Shown here: in pieces, positions 48,318 to 61,600 of the stretch
How the letters are laid out: each line of letters starts with the position of its first letter
Position numbering within the stretch: position 1 is the stretch's first letter
DNA from: Daucus carota subsp. sativus
Lineage: Eukaryota; Streptophyta; Magnoliopsida; Apiales; Apiaceae
Assembly: GCF_001625215.2 (NCBI RefSeq)
Contig: NC_030389.2
Location: forward strand, 45,373,454-45,437,453
Direction: 5' to 3'
Length of the DNA stretch: 64,000 nucleotides
Position numbers and translations under genes: made by a program
Notes under the pieces: model-generated
Told to the model about the DNA's origin: nothing
Databases searched by the model: none
The model's input: only the letters and a program-made list of their open reading frames with translations

Positions 48318-50225
48318 GGATGGGAGGTTGATGAACAATGCTCTGATAGAAGACATGTACCCATCTTGCTCCCTAATTATTATAATAATTAATTTTCTAC
48401 TTAACCAAATTTATGTGGGTTTATCTGAGTAATTACAACCAACTTTGCAGTATGGTTCTAACTGCTAATGATGTTATGCAGACAGAATATGAAAGAAAGA
48501 TATGACCATAAAGTTGAAGATTAAGTAGTTGATGTCAATTATGTTGATGTTGATGATGTATTTTTTTTTTTTGCCATAGATGTTGATGATGTATTAAGAG
48601 TTGTCTAGAGTGTTCTTAAAAACTGATGTGTTGTCAGAAAAAGTGCTGGTTGTAGATATCAGATAATGGTTTGGTGTTTTATATTTGCATTTGCATATTT
48701 TAAGTTATAATATAAAAATATTGATTTTGGTAAGAAAAGTAGTTTTTTTCAAATACATGAAGGTACCTGCTTTTTCAAAAAACAACTTTGGAGTTAAAAA
48801 TTGTTGTCCGAAAAAGCTTTTTTAGATTTACCAAATATTTTTCACCTATTTTTCAGCAAAACGACTCTTGATGTCTACAAGTGCAATATCAAACAGAGCC
48901 TAAACATAGTTGTAGAAATTGATAGTCGGAATTCATCAATAACACGACATTATAATGATTAAGTGAAACAGTACTAGTCAAATAAATGAAAATCAAATCA
49001 CAAAATGCCTCATGACGATCAATCACATAATTAATCGGTTAATTTGGCGAGTTTAGAACCATGGTATTAAGCATAATCAGTATACAACCGACACTAGTTG
49101 GAAATATCTGTTGGTAGTGTTGAATAAGAAAGACAATAATCTATAGTCTATACATGTAAGGTAGAGTATTGACATTATAGTGTTCTGTTGCATTTGGTTA
49201 AGGCAGTTATAATTGGGTTCAATTAGAGTACCTTTTTGTAAATCTTTATCAACATTGTTATATGTCAGTTTCATTACAAAGCCTGTTTTGAAGGCGCTTT
49301 AACTCCATTTACCTTTAATAGTATTCTTTGTGATGTGTTTATGTATATGATTCTGGAAGAACAGAAGAAAATAACTGTAGAAACCGCCAGGGTTTAATGC
49401 ATCGAGAGACTCTGAGACGTACGCAGGGTACTACGTTCCCACGAGACTGACTTTTGATCCCCTCTGCCACATGCAATGTCTGGTCTTTCTTTACTGCATG
49501 CTCGTGGGAGCGGATGTTCAAATGTCTACTTGCTATTTACTTAGGCGTCGGGGTTCTAGAAAACGGATTCAGTGTGAAAATTAAGGGTAAGGCTGTGTAC
49601 ATCGTGGAGTTCCTTTCGTCACTGTTGTTGAATAAAGTTGGGCATATAAATTTCAAGGTTACAGGGAAAACAAAAGCATGTTCTCCCATGTGAGGTAGGC
49701 CCTGTGTTCTTGCAGGATTGAGGTTGTTCCACATCATATACCCACCTGCTAAGGAGTAAGGATCATCAGACTCTTTTTATTTATAACATTTATTTTAGAG
49801 GATTACACAGTCCTTGCAGTTTATCCACACTAGATTTTATCGCTCCCACTGGGCACGCGGAGATTTTATGAAGTCTGTACAGACAAACTGATAACATTGT
49901 CTGTTTTTACAGTGACCCAGTTGTTGTCCTGTCACTGAACCAATGACATTGTCTTTGTTTTCTATGCAACCGGAAAGGTTATGGCATGTGCTTCTATAAA
50001 TTCTATGAACGTGTAATACCAAATAGTGTAACCGCGACTGTGAACCTTGTGACAGATGGATTATTCACAAAGATGAAAAGATGCTTAATTGTTCATGGAA
50101 CTGACCTGAAACAAGTGTGCTAAAACTTTCTCCGAAGACCCCTGTTCTCCCTCTCCACAGTCCTTGTTTTTCAATTTAGCTGCATATAAAGAAAAGAATA
50201 CTGAATTAGGGACAGATACCATCTT
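48318..50225. other. Spacer with one probable MITE
   Basis: No gene was recognised. A GATGTTGATGATGTATT duplication lies around 48547-48595, and a probable MITE at 48640-48905. Confidence 0.4.
48640..48905. mobile_element. Probable hAT-like MITE remnant
   Basis: The right end reads inverted as TTAGGCTCTGTTTGATATTGC, a type of terminus common in plant hAT MITEs. The left part (GGTTGTAGATATCAGATAATGG) has imperfect inverse similarity to the right part (CTTGTAGACATCAAGAGTCG when inverted). Exact ends and target duplication are not resolved. Confidence 0.35.
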
Positions 50226-50418
50226 TTAGCCAAGACCAACATCAACCTGCTCCGGATTAGGCTTATGATCAGAATGGTTAGGGAGATGTTTAACGCGTAA
50301 CTGCTCATATTTACCAGCATCAAAAGAGTATAGCTTACCCGATTCTGAGAGAAAGAAAGTATGGTCATTGGTACTTCCATAGCAGGGGGTGCTAACTTGG
50401 ACTTCCTTCGAAGTCACC
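50226..50418 (-). pseudogene. RCC1-repeat-like exon remnant
   Basis: After an acceptor-like CTTTAACAG the frame reads VTSKEVQVSTPCYG, then DHTFFLSESGKLYSFDAGKY followed by EQLRVKHLP, and ends at a stop. HT..L...GxLYSFG.GKYGQLG is the signature of RCC1 repeats; here FG is changed to FD and the GQLG element to EQLR. Only one blade is visible, with no adjoining exons found on either side. It is most likely a decayed fragment of an RCC1/UVR8-type gene. Confidence 0.5.
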
Positions 50419-52392
50419 TGTTAAAGAGATGATACTAATGCTCAGTCTCCTGACTGACTACATTTGAACTCAGATTTTCCTGAGAAACAGCACAAATAAA
50501 ATTCATCAGTTACCTCAGTAAATTTATGATCATTCAGAAAAAGACGCGTACTGCTAGTACTTGGCCCTTAATGAGGCTTGATTTACTTAATATTAGAGTG
50601 GTTATAAGCTGATACATTAGGACTCTTAGAAGTGTCTATGCGACAAATATACTCAGCACTGCCTATGGTTTAAAAAGAAACCCAGACTTCCCCAGGTTAT
50701 TGCAGATACATAAGGTCTTCTTTTGTCCTAGCAGTTGATAGCTGCACTAGATTTGCTAACGACCATGGGTATAACCTGATTCATGTATTCTATATCTGGG
50801 GTTAATATAATTATTACTTAGTATATATTGATTTGCTGATGATCAAGGAAATTCTGACAACAGGTCTTGATTCATGTTCTGTACTCACATGAATCCATCC
50901 ATCATTGTAAAGAAAAAGCTTACAACACTTCATGCGAAAAACTTTAAACCCTGATGTAGGACATTAGCTATGTTAAATTAACTACTTTTAGCAACCATTT
51001 ATATATTTTATTTTTCCAGGAAATTTAAAGAGATCACCATGTAACATTAATAGTTTCTTCTCCATATTTCTAGACAGCTGGCCCTAGTCTCTTTTAATTT
51101 TTATTATTTTTAAGTACAGTTATTTCTTTCTTAATATTTTTTTATTCACATTATATAGTATATACATTTTTTTTCACACTATCCAAATAAGGGAAATTAT
51201 TATAAGAAAATACATTCAATTATGATAGTAATTCTTATATTGTATTTGCTCATGAATCTATGTCACATACAAGTGGCGACACTCTTATCTACTATATTTG
51301 CTCATGAATCTATCGCCACATGTGAGTGGTACAAAACGTGTCAATTACGGTTTTCTTTTCCCCGACACGTCCAATCTACTGTCACGACCTGCATGCTTTC
51401 TTCCCGTTCCATTAAAATTGATAAAAATTTCGAGTGATCCTGCCTAGGCGTAAGTTCTTAAAACTGATAAGATTCCGAGTGATCCTGCCTATGCATAAGT
51501 TCTTGTGCCCAGAATCGCAAAATTTTAGAACCCCTAATCACATGATCATCTATAGATAAATTTGAATAAACTCAACGTAAAAGATGCTCAGAATAAAGAA
51601 TTCCTCACTGCAACAACTCTATGACAACTTTAGGGAGCCACTTTCATAAAACTCGATATCTGATCTAATAACATTCTTTACCACAGACAATATTAATTCC
51701 ATTATTGTAAAGCAAAAAAAAGGAAACAATCATCAAAATTTTCCTATATTTCATTATATTTGTTTTTAGTAATATACACCCTATGTTGACTCCGACAAAG
51801 CAAGCAAACAAACAAGTAACAATCTTTCTCATCTATGGCAGTAGATCCTTGAGAGATCACCAGTATAACATCTGTCATGCCTTCTCTTTATATTGTGTAA
51901 TTGACCTGATGTCTTGTTCTTGTTACTGTATCTGGTCACAACTTCCAAGTCACATTTAAAACAACTCAACTTCTATCCCGACTTCTGTTGTCATCAACGG
52001 AGACTATACTTTCTCCCGTGCCTAAAGTAGTAACAGCTTCTTCCTGGTATGAAAGAAATGTAACAATGGTCATTAATAAAGAGTATTGCAAACAACCAAA
52101 TTTAATAATCTCGACAAAGACAATAACCAGTAACAGGTAACCAGTAACCACATGTACAAGATAAATGCAGAATAAGACCATGACTACGAGAAGACGACAT
52201 CCAGAACAGATAAGATAAATGACTGCAGAATAAGACCATGAATACGAGAAGACGACATCCAGAACAGATAAGATAAATGACGTGCTCGAGAATTGAGAAC
52301 AAAGATGCATACTTTAAACAAGCATATGATATAAACTAAATTCTGTCTTCGATATTGCTATATCTTACCTTTTCTAAATTTTCATACAGATG
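50419..52392. other. 3' flank of ALB4 and spacer
   Basis: Small local duplications: TTTGCTCATGAATCTAT at about 51246 and 51296, and CGAGTGATCCTGCCTA at about 51431 and 51476. At 51966-52046 an acceptor-like site opens a short frame that might be an alternative 3' exon of ALB4. Nothing else was recognised. Confidence 0.4.
52158..52290. repeat. Tandem repeat of ~54-58 bp
   Basis: AAGATAAATG(ACT)GCAGAATAAGACC followed by GAGAAGACGACATCCAGAAC occurs twice and a third copy begins. Units start near 52158, 52212 and 52270. It lies just beyond the ALB4 stop. Confidence 0.85.
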
Positions 52393-55300
52393 CTAATCAT
52401 CCTTTCCCTTACTGGAACTTACATCTTCCACCCTCCGAGTTGATATATCCTGATATTCCTTTAACTCTTGAGGAGAGCTATTTCCGTTGATAGAAGATAT
52501 CTCAGTGGAAGACAGGTCATCAGTATTAAGGGGTTCCGATTTTGTATCTTCTTTCTCAACTGAATAAGTTCCTGGCTTGAGTTTCCCATTGGTTACTAGA
52601 TCATCATTTTCTGCAACTACATTAGCTTTTCTTTCTTCCTCTTCTTTTTGCTTTCTTCTCCTTGCCTCTTGCTCCTTCAACTGCTTAAATCTGAAAAATA
52701 CAACACCTATAATTTTACCACAGATCTAAAACTATAACAATAGTGTATGCAATATATGTGCATGTCATCTGTTAACCTGTCGCCAGGACGGGGTCCATCC
52801 GGGGTCTGTTTTTTTTCTTTTTTAGGTGCCACATTAATTGTGGTTGTTTCGATTGCAGATGTCTGACTCTTGGACAGCTCTTGTATATCAGTGCGGGATT
52901 GAATTACAGGGTTTTTTGCACCTCCCAGTTTCTGGAGCCATACTTGTTGAGCTGTGCTTAATATATTGTTGGTCAACCTAACAAAAACAAGAACAATTGT
53001 TTAAAGATGGAAACTCATAACCAGTATTTAAAAGACAGACAATAACGAAAGCGATCATCCCCTGGCTGTATCACCCTTCTCCCCCCACCCCCTTTATGGA
53101 AGGTTGAGGGTTCAAGCATCGTAAAAGGAAAAACTGTGAGTGAGTGTGCGCATTAAATTAGCAAAAGTAGCTTATAATTGTGTCCCAAATCTATTTAATA
53201 TGTCAAACTTGTATAGTGTCTTCACAGAGATTTAACGAGCAGGATAGTGTATTCATAGAAGTAGAGTATAGAACCACTCACCAATAAAGGCTTAGCCCAG
53301 AAGGCACTGAAAGAGCAAAATAACCAATCATCAAAGGCAGAAATTTTGTTATGGCTTGAGAAGTCTTTAGGTTTGGGTCATCACTCTGGAAGTATAAAAT
53401 AAAGGACAGGTGTCAGACAAAACATAAATCCTTATCCTGTATCAAATGAAAGATTTATCCTGAAAGCAATTACAATAACAAAGCCCACTCCCCACTTTTT
53501 TATGAAAAACTTACAGGCCACATTAGCAAACAGTGAGTAAAATCCTCCAATGACAAAGCCCAATTACCACGTCTAGGAGGCCCTAATTAATCTACTTGCT
53601 CAAGTAAACATAAGTTTGAATCTATTTAATGTTTTGCAATTGGCGTAATATATCTTAAAAAATTGAAATCAAAAATAAAAATAATAAAAAATAATTAGAA
53701 ATCATTATATAGTTCAAATAGAACATTACGGATTGAATTCATATGAAAGATATTTTATAAATATCTACATTAGATAAAATACATGAATATGTTGGTACTT
53801 TTCTAAATTAATCTGGTTATGCTTCACCCATTAACAGCTCTCGGTTGACTACTTCAGCTTGTTGAAGAACAGAGAATATATTAGAAAATTGGAATGGGCT
53901 ACAATCGTCAGTCCCACAAAAGTGGGACCACCCACTTTTTCATCACTCACTCTAGCGCTACAAAAGAAAGGCCAGTTCCTGTTCAATGTCCATGCATATC
54001 AACACAGTAAGTCCGGCTCCCACTGGAGCTGCTCTAAAGTTATTTATTTATATTGTATCCATTGTCAAGGTTACAAGTATACTAATCCTGTCGAACATGC
54101 CCACTAGGGTGACTATTATGCATGGAGATAAAATTGATTGTCAGGCGGAAATAGAAGTCCTACATTCAGCAGGGACAAAAAGGCTTGGTAAAGTAAGCTA
54201 CATATGATACAAGAAGCAAGATTTTGAACAAGTTAGCTAAAGTAATAATAACCTGTGATGTCTGCATAATTTGAACAGATATGTATTGAGAAACAACCAG
54301 CAATACAGGCAGGACAAGATAGGCGAAGGTATCTGACCATCCAAGAGGAGGATGACCATCCTGCAAGCAACAGAAGGTGACGTTTAATTCCACAGCATTA
54401 TAAAAAATTCGGTATGTTTACAAGTGCAAACTTCATTATATATATATTTTAAAGCACTTCTAGAAAATCTCAAGGTTCAGAGTTCTCTCCAACTAAACAG
54501 TAAACTGTTCATAATCTAGAATATATACTACATAGTAACTTTAAAGATTGTTCGTAACCAGTTATACTATCCACGACTGTCTTAAGATATTACGATCAGC
54601 AGATCTTTTGCTGAAATTTAAACAGGAGAAAAACATATACTGATTATAATTTTACGAGTATACCAATGAAGGACGTCAGATCTCCATAAACAATTATACT
54701 CACTATAAATGGAAAAAGCCAAGAGATTCCGCTTCCACTTTGTCGAGCTGCAACTGTTGTAGGGCCAGCAAGCGATGGGATCCAAAAGAAGCCCTCCGTC
54801 AGGAGTCCCTTTTCATTAGAATAATAATTAAAAAGAAGCATGAGATTACTCAAGTATAACAGCTTAAAGCAACAGATGTTGAAACATAAAACTATACAAG
54901 GACTTACTTCATCAGCAACATTAGAAAGAGCTCTATATAGCCCAATCCATACAGGGATCGTGGCAAGTGTTGGAAGGCATCCTGTTGCAATAAAGATTAG
55001 TATTTACAAGCAAAGATGATATAAATGAGCACACAAAATTATATTAAATCCATGATCACATGTAATGGCTTCCCAAAGGTAACATCCAACATGCATATAC
55101 TAACAATTCCAAATTTATTGGATTTCAATCTAGTAGGAATCACATATAATACTTCATTTCTCAATCAGAGGAAATTAAAGCCTTGAGAACTCTGATTTAT
55201 CTTTAAAAACGCTATTCAGGAAGCTATATGCCTACATCAAACAACTATTCGCTTGAAGAGTCTAAAGAACAGGTAAAAATTATATATACAGAAGTCTGAT

Positions 55301-56635
55301 ACCATCTGCTTAGGTAATAATTAATAAATAAGGATCGGCGCCTACATTTAAATGGAATGTTTGTCAATAAATTCAATGCAGTAACCAATCCCAACCATTG
55401 CCTTTATTATATTATATATACCCCCCATGAAGGATCAGACAAAAACATCGGGCATGAATGCATGGAAAAAAAAAAGGGAGAATAAAGTTACCTGCTAGAG
55501 GATTTATCCCTGCTAATTTATACAACCGAGCAGTTTCAATCTGAATTTTTTCCTGAAAGAAGACAAAAGGTGAAATCAATTTGGAATCTAGAAAACCAAT
55601 CACTACTAAATGTCAGTCTTAACGGAAACTTATCCGTCATTTTAAATAAGCGTGACCAATTAAAGTGCAGATTCTAAATATTATTTCCACAATGCCCTAG
55701 ATTATTATACGCTTAACCAATTACATCAGAGTATGATCATGAATCCATTTATGTCAGAATTCTAGCAAGATAATACAAATTACATATATACTCATGCATT
55801 TCCATGTTGACAATTAGGGTAACCAATTAGACAAAGCATATGGTAAAAAGAAAAAACAACTCAAAAAAGATAAATAAGTAACCTGATCACCAGCATACCG
55901 CTGCTGAATAGCCTTTATTTGAGGTTGCAATGATCGCATTGCCATGGTAGATTCCACCTGCAAGATCATTAACATTCATTTACAATAGCCTTGATCACAC
56001 CCTTAAGCATCATCTTCATGAAATTTCTTCCGCATGCAAAAACAAGAGTTAAAAACTAACAAAAACATTAAGATCATTATTCGATAACAAAACTAACCTG
56101 TTTCTTAGTTAAAGGAAAGGTAGCTGCTTTAACAAGCACAGTCAACAAAATAATCGCAAACCCATATGCATAAGGAGCATGTACAGAAGATAACCCGTTC
56201 TTCAAAACCTGAAGTCCACCATTTTCATCAAAATCAAAAATCTTGAATTACACACTAAAAATACTAAAATAATCAAGAATTAAAAATACAAACTTCATTT
56301 ACACAGACCTTAAGAACAGTCTCCATATAATTACTGATCCCAGAAAACCAATCATTATTTTTCGAATTTGTGACATTTTCAGTTGAAACAGCAGCATCAG
56401 CAATAGTATAAAGAATGCTCTCAGCTTTGCCAAACAGGCCCTTAATTGTTTCCGAGTCTGGTAACTGACCCGACCCGAAATTGACTACACAGAGAGTCCG
56501 GGGAACAAAGGGTCTGTGGGGAGATAAAGAACCGAACCGGGTCGGGTTGTGGAGGAGTGGGTTGGTACCGGGTCGGGTCAAGAATGGAGGGGGAGAGAGA
56601 ATTGGGCTTGGTGTGAATGATAGAAGAGAAGTCAT
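52393..56635 (-). CDS. ALB4: ALBINO3-like thylakoid insertase (Oxa1/YidC family), ALB4 type
   Basis: Ten exons: 56635-56309, 56208-56098, 55957-55883, 55552-55492, 54981-54908, 54808-54704, 54360-54253, 53385-53282, 52977-52777 and 52690-52393. Phases close to 487 residues. Alb3/Alb4 proteins insert and help fold membrane proteins in thylakoids. A Ser/Pro-rich transit peptide leads to the YidC core: ILLTVLVKAATFPLTKKQ, MRSLQPQIKAIQQRYAGDQ, LAGINPLAGCLPTLATIPVW, GFFWIPSLAGPT, LPVLLVVSQYISVQIM and SVPSGLSLYWLTNN. The charged soluble tail (PRPGDRFKQLKEQEARRRKQ, then Glu/Ser/Asn-rich) resembles ALB4; it lacks the basic C-terminal cpSRP43-binding motif expected of ALB3 proper. The first ATG in frame is 56635; codons upstream are open but without ATG. 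Confidence 0.92.
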
Positions 56636-57541
56636 GGTTTGAATTGGGATTTTGCAAACCCTAGAAATGTCAGCTAAGCTAGCTGCTTCCAAGAAATGGG
56701 GGAAGAACCTTTGACAATATTATGGAGTCGCAGCACTGCAGATAAATATCTGACCCAATGAAATTACGAAGTTTATTTAATAGAATGAAAATTAGTCTCA
56801 TAAATTTCGTGTCTGATATGTGTTTTCATTTGAGGTACACAAAATATTTGTAGATAATATTTATTATATATATGTTATGATATATTAAATATATAATTGT
56901 GCAAAAAGTATATATTTATATGTATTTGTGGATATATATTGTAGATAAATTAACAAATTTATAGAGAATTGTATACAAGTATAAATATATTATTCACATT
57001 TAATAAAATTATAAAGGAAAATTATCACTTAAAAGAATTTAATATTATTATTATTATAGTTTGAAAAACTCATAAATTATTTATATTATAAAACTTCACA
57101 AACACACGATTTTCCCATTATACTCGTGGCTTTAGGTTTATCCGGTTGGGCTTAACATAATTATTGCATTTCCTTGATGGCTATATGTAGGTACTAAGGC
57201 CTCACAATTGTTTGGTTCATTATTCCCACAAGTCCGAACCTTATGGCCCATAACTCTCAAGGCCATAACACAAAAGCCTCTCTTTTTGCAAACTTGCAAA
57301 ATTAGCAACATGCAAATGAAATAGAAATATGAGTGGTGAGTGGCTACAAAGTGATAAGAAATGGTTGAGTAGGGTATGAAATATGAGGACACCAATTCAC
57401 CCTCCATATTCTTTAGATAAGAGAACAATCTAGACTTTTTCATACTTCACATTTTCTATCACCTCTTCACTATCTTGCTTCTTTACAACTTGAACCAAAA
57501 CTCAGAGCTACCAAGTAAAGAATACAGAGAAAAAAGCTGCA
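56636..57541. promoter_or_regulatory. Divergent promoter region of ALB4 and psbY, with I-boxes
   Basis: The 906 bp between the two start codons must hold both promoters. Two GATAAG I-box cores lie at 57353-57358 and 57416-57421, 120-190 bp upstream of the psbY ATG, with CCAAT-like ACCAAT between them. I-boxes are frequent in light-regulated photosynthesis genes. No clear TATA was seen for psbY, which is common for photosystem genes. Confidence 0.4.
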
Positions 57542-58138
57542 ATGGCTGCAACCACCATTTCAACCATGGCCATGCTGAATGCCAAGTGCATTCTCAGTGC
57601 TTCTTCTTCATCATCATCTCCAAAGCCCAACTTGATCACTCTTCCTTCCAGGCCTACTAAGTCTGTGCTCCAGAGCCTCCCGAAAAGCCTGACAGGGACC
57701 GCGATAGCAGGAGCTGTTTTCTCGACTCTGAGCTCATGTGACCCTGCTCTGGCTGCTCAGCAGCTGGCTGTCCTGGCTGACGGTGCTGCTGCAGGCGACA
57801 ACCGTGGCTTAGCGCTTCTGCTACCAATTGTGCCCGCCATTGCATGGGTTCTTTACAACATTCTGCAGCCAACTCTGAACCAGATCAACAAAATGTCTGC
57901 TAAAGGTGTCATTGTTGGACTCGGGCTCGGTGGTGGCTTGGCTGCCTCGGGAGGGTTCCTGTCGACCCCTCATGCAGTTGCTGCGGCTGATCAGGTGGCT
58001 ACTCTTGCAGAGGAGGCGGCCAAGGCAGGTGATAGCAGAGGTCAGCTTCTGTTGATCGTCGTGGCGCCAGCTATACTGTGGGTGTTGTACAATATTCTAC
58101 AACCAGCTCTAAACCAGATCAATAAGATGAGATCTTGA
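57542..58138 (+). CDS. psbY: Photosystem II PsbY precursor with two PsbY segments
   Basis: An intronless 198-residue precursor. A Ser/Thr-rich transit peptide is followed by a first hydrophobic segment (about 50-70, ending PALAA), PsbY unit 1 (about 72-118), a Gly-rich hydrophobic linker (about 122-148, ending AVAA) and unit 2 (about 149-198). The two units repeat AGD(N/S)RG and WVLYNILQP(T/A)LNQINKM. In plants the PsbY precursor is cut after AxA-type sites into two single-span thylakoid proteins associated with photosystem II. All elements of the family are present, and the length is typical. Its neighbour, transcribed divergently, is the thylakoid insertase gene ALB4. Confidence 0.96.
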   Translation: MAATTISTMAMLNAKCILSASSSSSSPKPNLITLPSRPTKSVLQSLPKSLTGTAIAGAVFSTLSSCDPALAAQQLAVLADGAAAGDNRGLALLLPIVPAIAWVLYNILQPTLNQINKMSAKGVIVGLGLGGGLAASGGFLSTPHAVAAADQVATLAEEAAKAGDSRGQLLLIVVAPAILWVLYNILQPALNQINKMRS

Positions 58139-58667
58139 TTGTTATTAGTAGCTTCTTTAATCAGTCACTATAGACTGATTATGTATACCACTTGTAATTG
58201 AACCTTCTTCATGGTCAATGAACAAACTTTTGTATTTGTGATTCAATCTTTCTGTACATTGGTGTGTGCAAATTGTGATATATACTGTATATATGTTCTC
58301 ATATCACCTGTATAAGTTGTCATCAAAACCATGAACCTTCTTACCCGAATTCGACAAAGTACCCTGTACAAGAGAGAGCAAGTATGAACACTTAGAATAG
58401 GAGAGACAGGTGAGAAGGAAACAGCTTCTAGGCGAATCCGATGTTCAAAATGATACATTTTTATATTTATTGAATTGCTACAATGTAATTTGACAGAAAA
58501 TCTATTACATATCTGCACAATGAATGGTATGGATTGGAAGCTAACTAAATAAAAAAGACGGATATCCTAGTGTCGGATTTTAGCTATACCAATCATCAAC
58601 TATATGTATATTACAGTGTGAGGAGGAACTGGGATTTGATTCTATGGCAGGGTAATTGTAGGCTATG
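58139..58667. other. Spacer between convergent psbY and TNO1-like genes
   Basis: Presumed 3' UTRs of both genes. No other feature was recognised. Confidence 0.5.
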
Positions 58668-61600
58668 TTACAAAATGTAGCTTAGCAGCCATATATTCAA
58701 AAAGAGCCAGTATGCAATAACTCCTATTCTTGCCCTTGGACGACCCATAAGAGCTCGATCACCGGCTACCCTGAATTTAATAAGAAAAGCCATGTTAATA
58801 CTTTGTAATTGAGGTAATACTGTAACAGTCTAACTAATAAACAATAAGGTCTAGATGGCAGAGTTAAGTATAATTGTGCGTCTATAAACAACTCAATCAA
58901 GAGCTTTTGCACAATCCACTGCACATTACGTGAGTCAAGTCATTTTTGGTGAAATTGTCTCAAGTTAAATTATGTCCTATATAAAACAGAGGATAAAAGA
59001 GCAAAAGAAATTAAAGACTAAACTACTAGCTACAGGGAAGAGGCACGAGCAACTTACCAAAACCCATCTATTTTGTCTGCAATGGTCCTCCCTTGCCTTG
59101 GGACCAAACCTGATGTATTTAGTGACTTAAACACATGACCTGCAATATGAAGAAGCTTAATGCATTCCTTTTAAAACTAGACTGAATAAGAAATTTAACA
59201 ATCTGTAAAAACAAACCTTTATCTTCAGTGGTATCCTTCTTACTGATCAAACGATCAGATTCTGAGTCTATATTAATTGCTAGTTGGTCACTTGATCCCT
59301 TCTTTAAACTTCTTACTTGAGCAATTGATGGACCTGGTGGAATGGGCATGTTTACAACTGGCCCCTGCATGAGAACAAAGTCAACAAACATCAGATGCAA
59401 GTTAAAAAAAACATATATTGTGTCAAAAAATACCAAGGGAGACTTGGACAACTTAAACTAAACCATCTCCATTTTATATACATTCATATACTGTTTCTCA
59501 ATTAATGGAATGCAAACAGTGACACACACGGCAACATATACTTGCCTACTGCAAATATTTTACAGCACTAGTACGAAAGAAAAACTATGATACAAAACAA
59601 TGTAAAATGTGAAAAAGAAATTTCAGGTTCTCAATAATATTATTATAAATATGCAACTATATAGGTTTCTTTTTAATCTTGAATTTGGAAATATAGCTAT
59701 TAAACTAATATTAGTGAAACAACTGACAAGCAGATTAGATAGAGGTGACTGAATACACATTTTACTTGAGGATTTAGTGACTTGATCATAATTACCGCAT
59801 CATCGATTTCAGAAATTTCTGACCGGGGAGGCAATGAATGAGCTTCAAAACTCCCACGTTCTTGAATAGAGCCTGATGAAGCTTTTTTTTCGAAGAATTT
59901 GACCTTACTTGATAGCTCATCAACAACCTCTTGAGTCTTTAAAATCTTAGTGTCAAGCTCTTGGGCTTTGGATTTTGAGTTTTCAGATTCAAAAATAATG
60001 GTTGTAACTAGCTTCTCCAGTAACGGCAGTTGTTCCATAACATCAGCAGTTTTCAGAGTTCCGACCACCTCATTACCTGCTAACTTCTTAATAATGTTCT
60101 CTAATCCTTTTGCAAGATCATGTTTCAATTTATCATAGTCCTGCTTGTATATAACGAAAGCTGAAGCTTCCTCTTTCAGATGCTCGATTTCTGTAGCTTG
60201 ATCCTTAATAATTGATTGCTGTAGTTCGCTGTTGTGTGATATGGAGGCCATCTCACGCTGCAGTCCACCAACACAATCAACTATGTAAAATAGCTTTTTA
60301 ACATGGTCAGAATCATGGGGTTCTAATTCGTCTACTTCAAACTCTGAGAACGGGATATTGATTCCATCTATTTTCTTGAAAAGAGATTTCAACTGGAATG
60401 CTGATAGAAGAGGGTCTTCAGTCTCTGTAAGATTGATATGAACCAAAAGAATTAAAAAAAAAAAAAGAGTTTATAGTTGAGGAACATTTCAAGTTTTCAA
60501 AGTTTACATGCGCTTTCAAATCATACGAACATGGTACCTTTTTGATACAATGACATAAGTTCTTTTTCTCTCTCCTGCCACCTGCTTTCCTGTGCTTGAT
60601 GCTCCCCTAATTTATGCCTCATATCACTGCATAGAATTTCGAATGCTTCCAGATCAGCTTCCAACTTGCACACTCGGCTCTGGTAGATATCCCTTTCTTC
60701 TACAACTTTTTTAAAAGAAGTGCTGCTTTCTTTCAAACTGTTCTGTAAACTTTCAACTACTGTACCCATATATTGATCTTGCGCTTGTTTATCCATTTCC
60801 ATACCTTCTATGTGCTTCTTTAGAGCTTTCATTTGCTCCAATACATCTAGGAATTCATCTCTTGTTGCCATCAGTTTCGTTGATAACGATGCAATCAAAT
60901 TATCCATGAATGAAGAACTTCTTACACATACATCTGCAAGAATTTTGTGTTTCAATTGGAGATTATCCACTGTTTTCTCAATACGTGAGATAAAATTGTC
61001 ATCATCTGCAGTATTTAACTCTCCATCATCCATTTCAATGTTCTCAATACTCTGAATGTCATCTGGGAATTGATTCAGAGCAATTGAATCTTCCTATGAG
61101 GTAAACAAAGAATTAATAATTAGAAACATTCTGTAGACTACGAAGAAATTTTCTGTGGTATATAGTTCTAGAGTAAACATGTGTGTGTGTAGAAGAAAGG
61201 GGAAAAGAGAATACAATATGTAATAATAAAAATCTCACTATTCTTTGGCTTTCTAAACCTTTGAAGAATAGGTATTAAAAAGGAATATGAACTTAGGAGG
61301 TAACGGCATATAAATAACTTCTAGAAAATCCACAATGGCTGTTATTGGATGTCATGACCTTGCTTACAGGAATGATTCAAGCAGGGTTCTTTTCTGCTCA
61401 TTAACTTTGAAGTTAAACAAGGAGTTGGCAATAAATTAATAAAGTCCAAGTGGAATTTATTGAAATTCAAAACTTTAGGATGAAAAAACCTTGAGAAATA
61501 TGTTTCAATACATAACTAATCACGAGAGCCTAGTTAATGAGTAAAAGTGTACCTCGGATATTGGTAAAGTCTGCTGAATATTCATTTCCATATCATTCGA

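Noticed and set aside
53100..53130. tRNA T-arm-like GAGGGTTCAAGCATC
   Set aside because: No acceptor stem, D-arm or anticodon arm could be folded around it.
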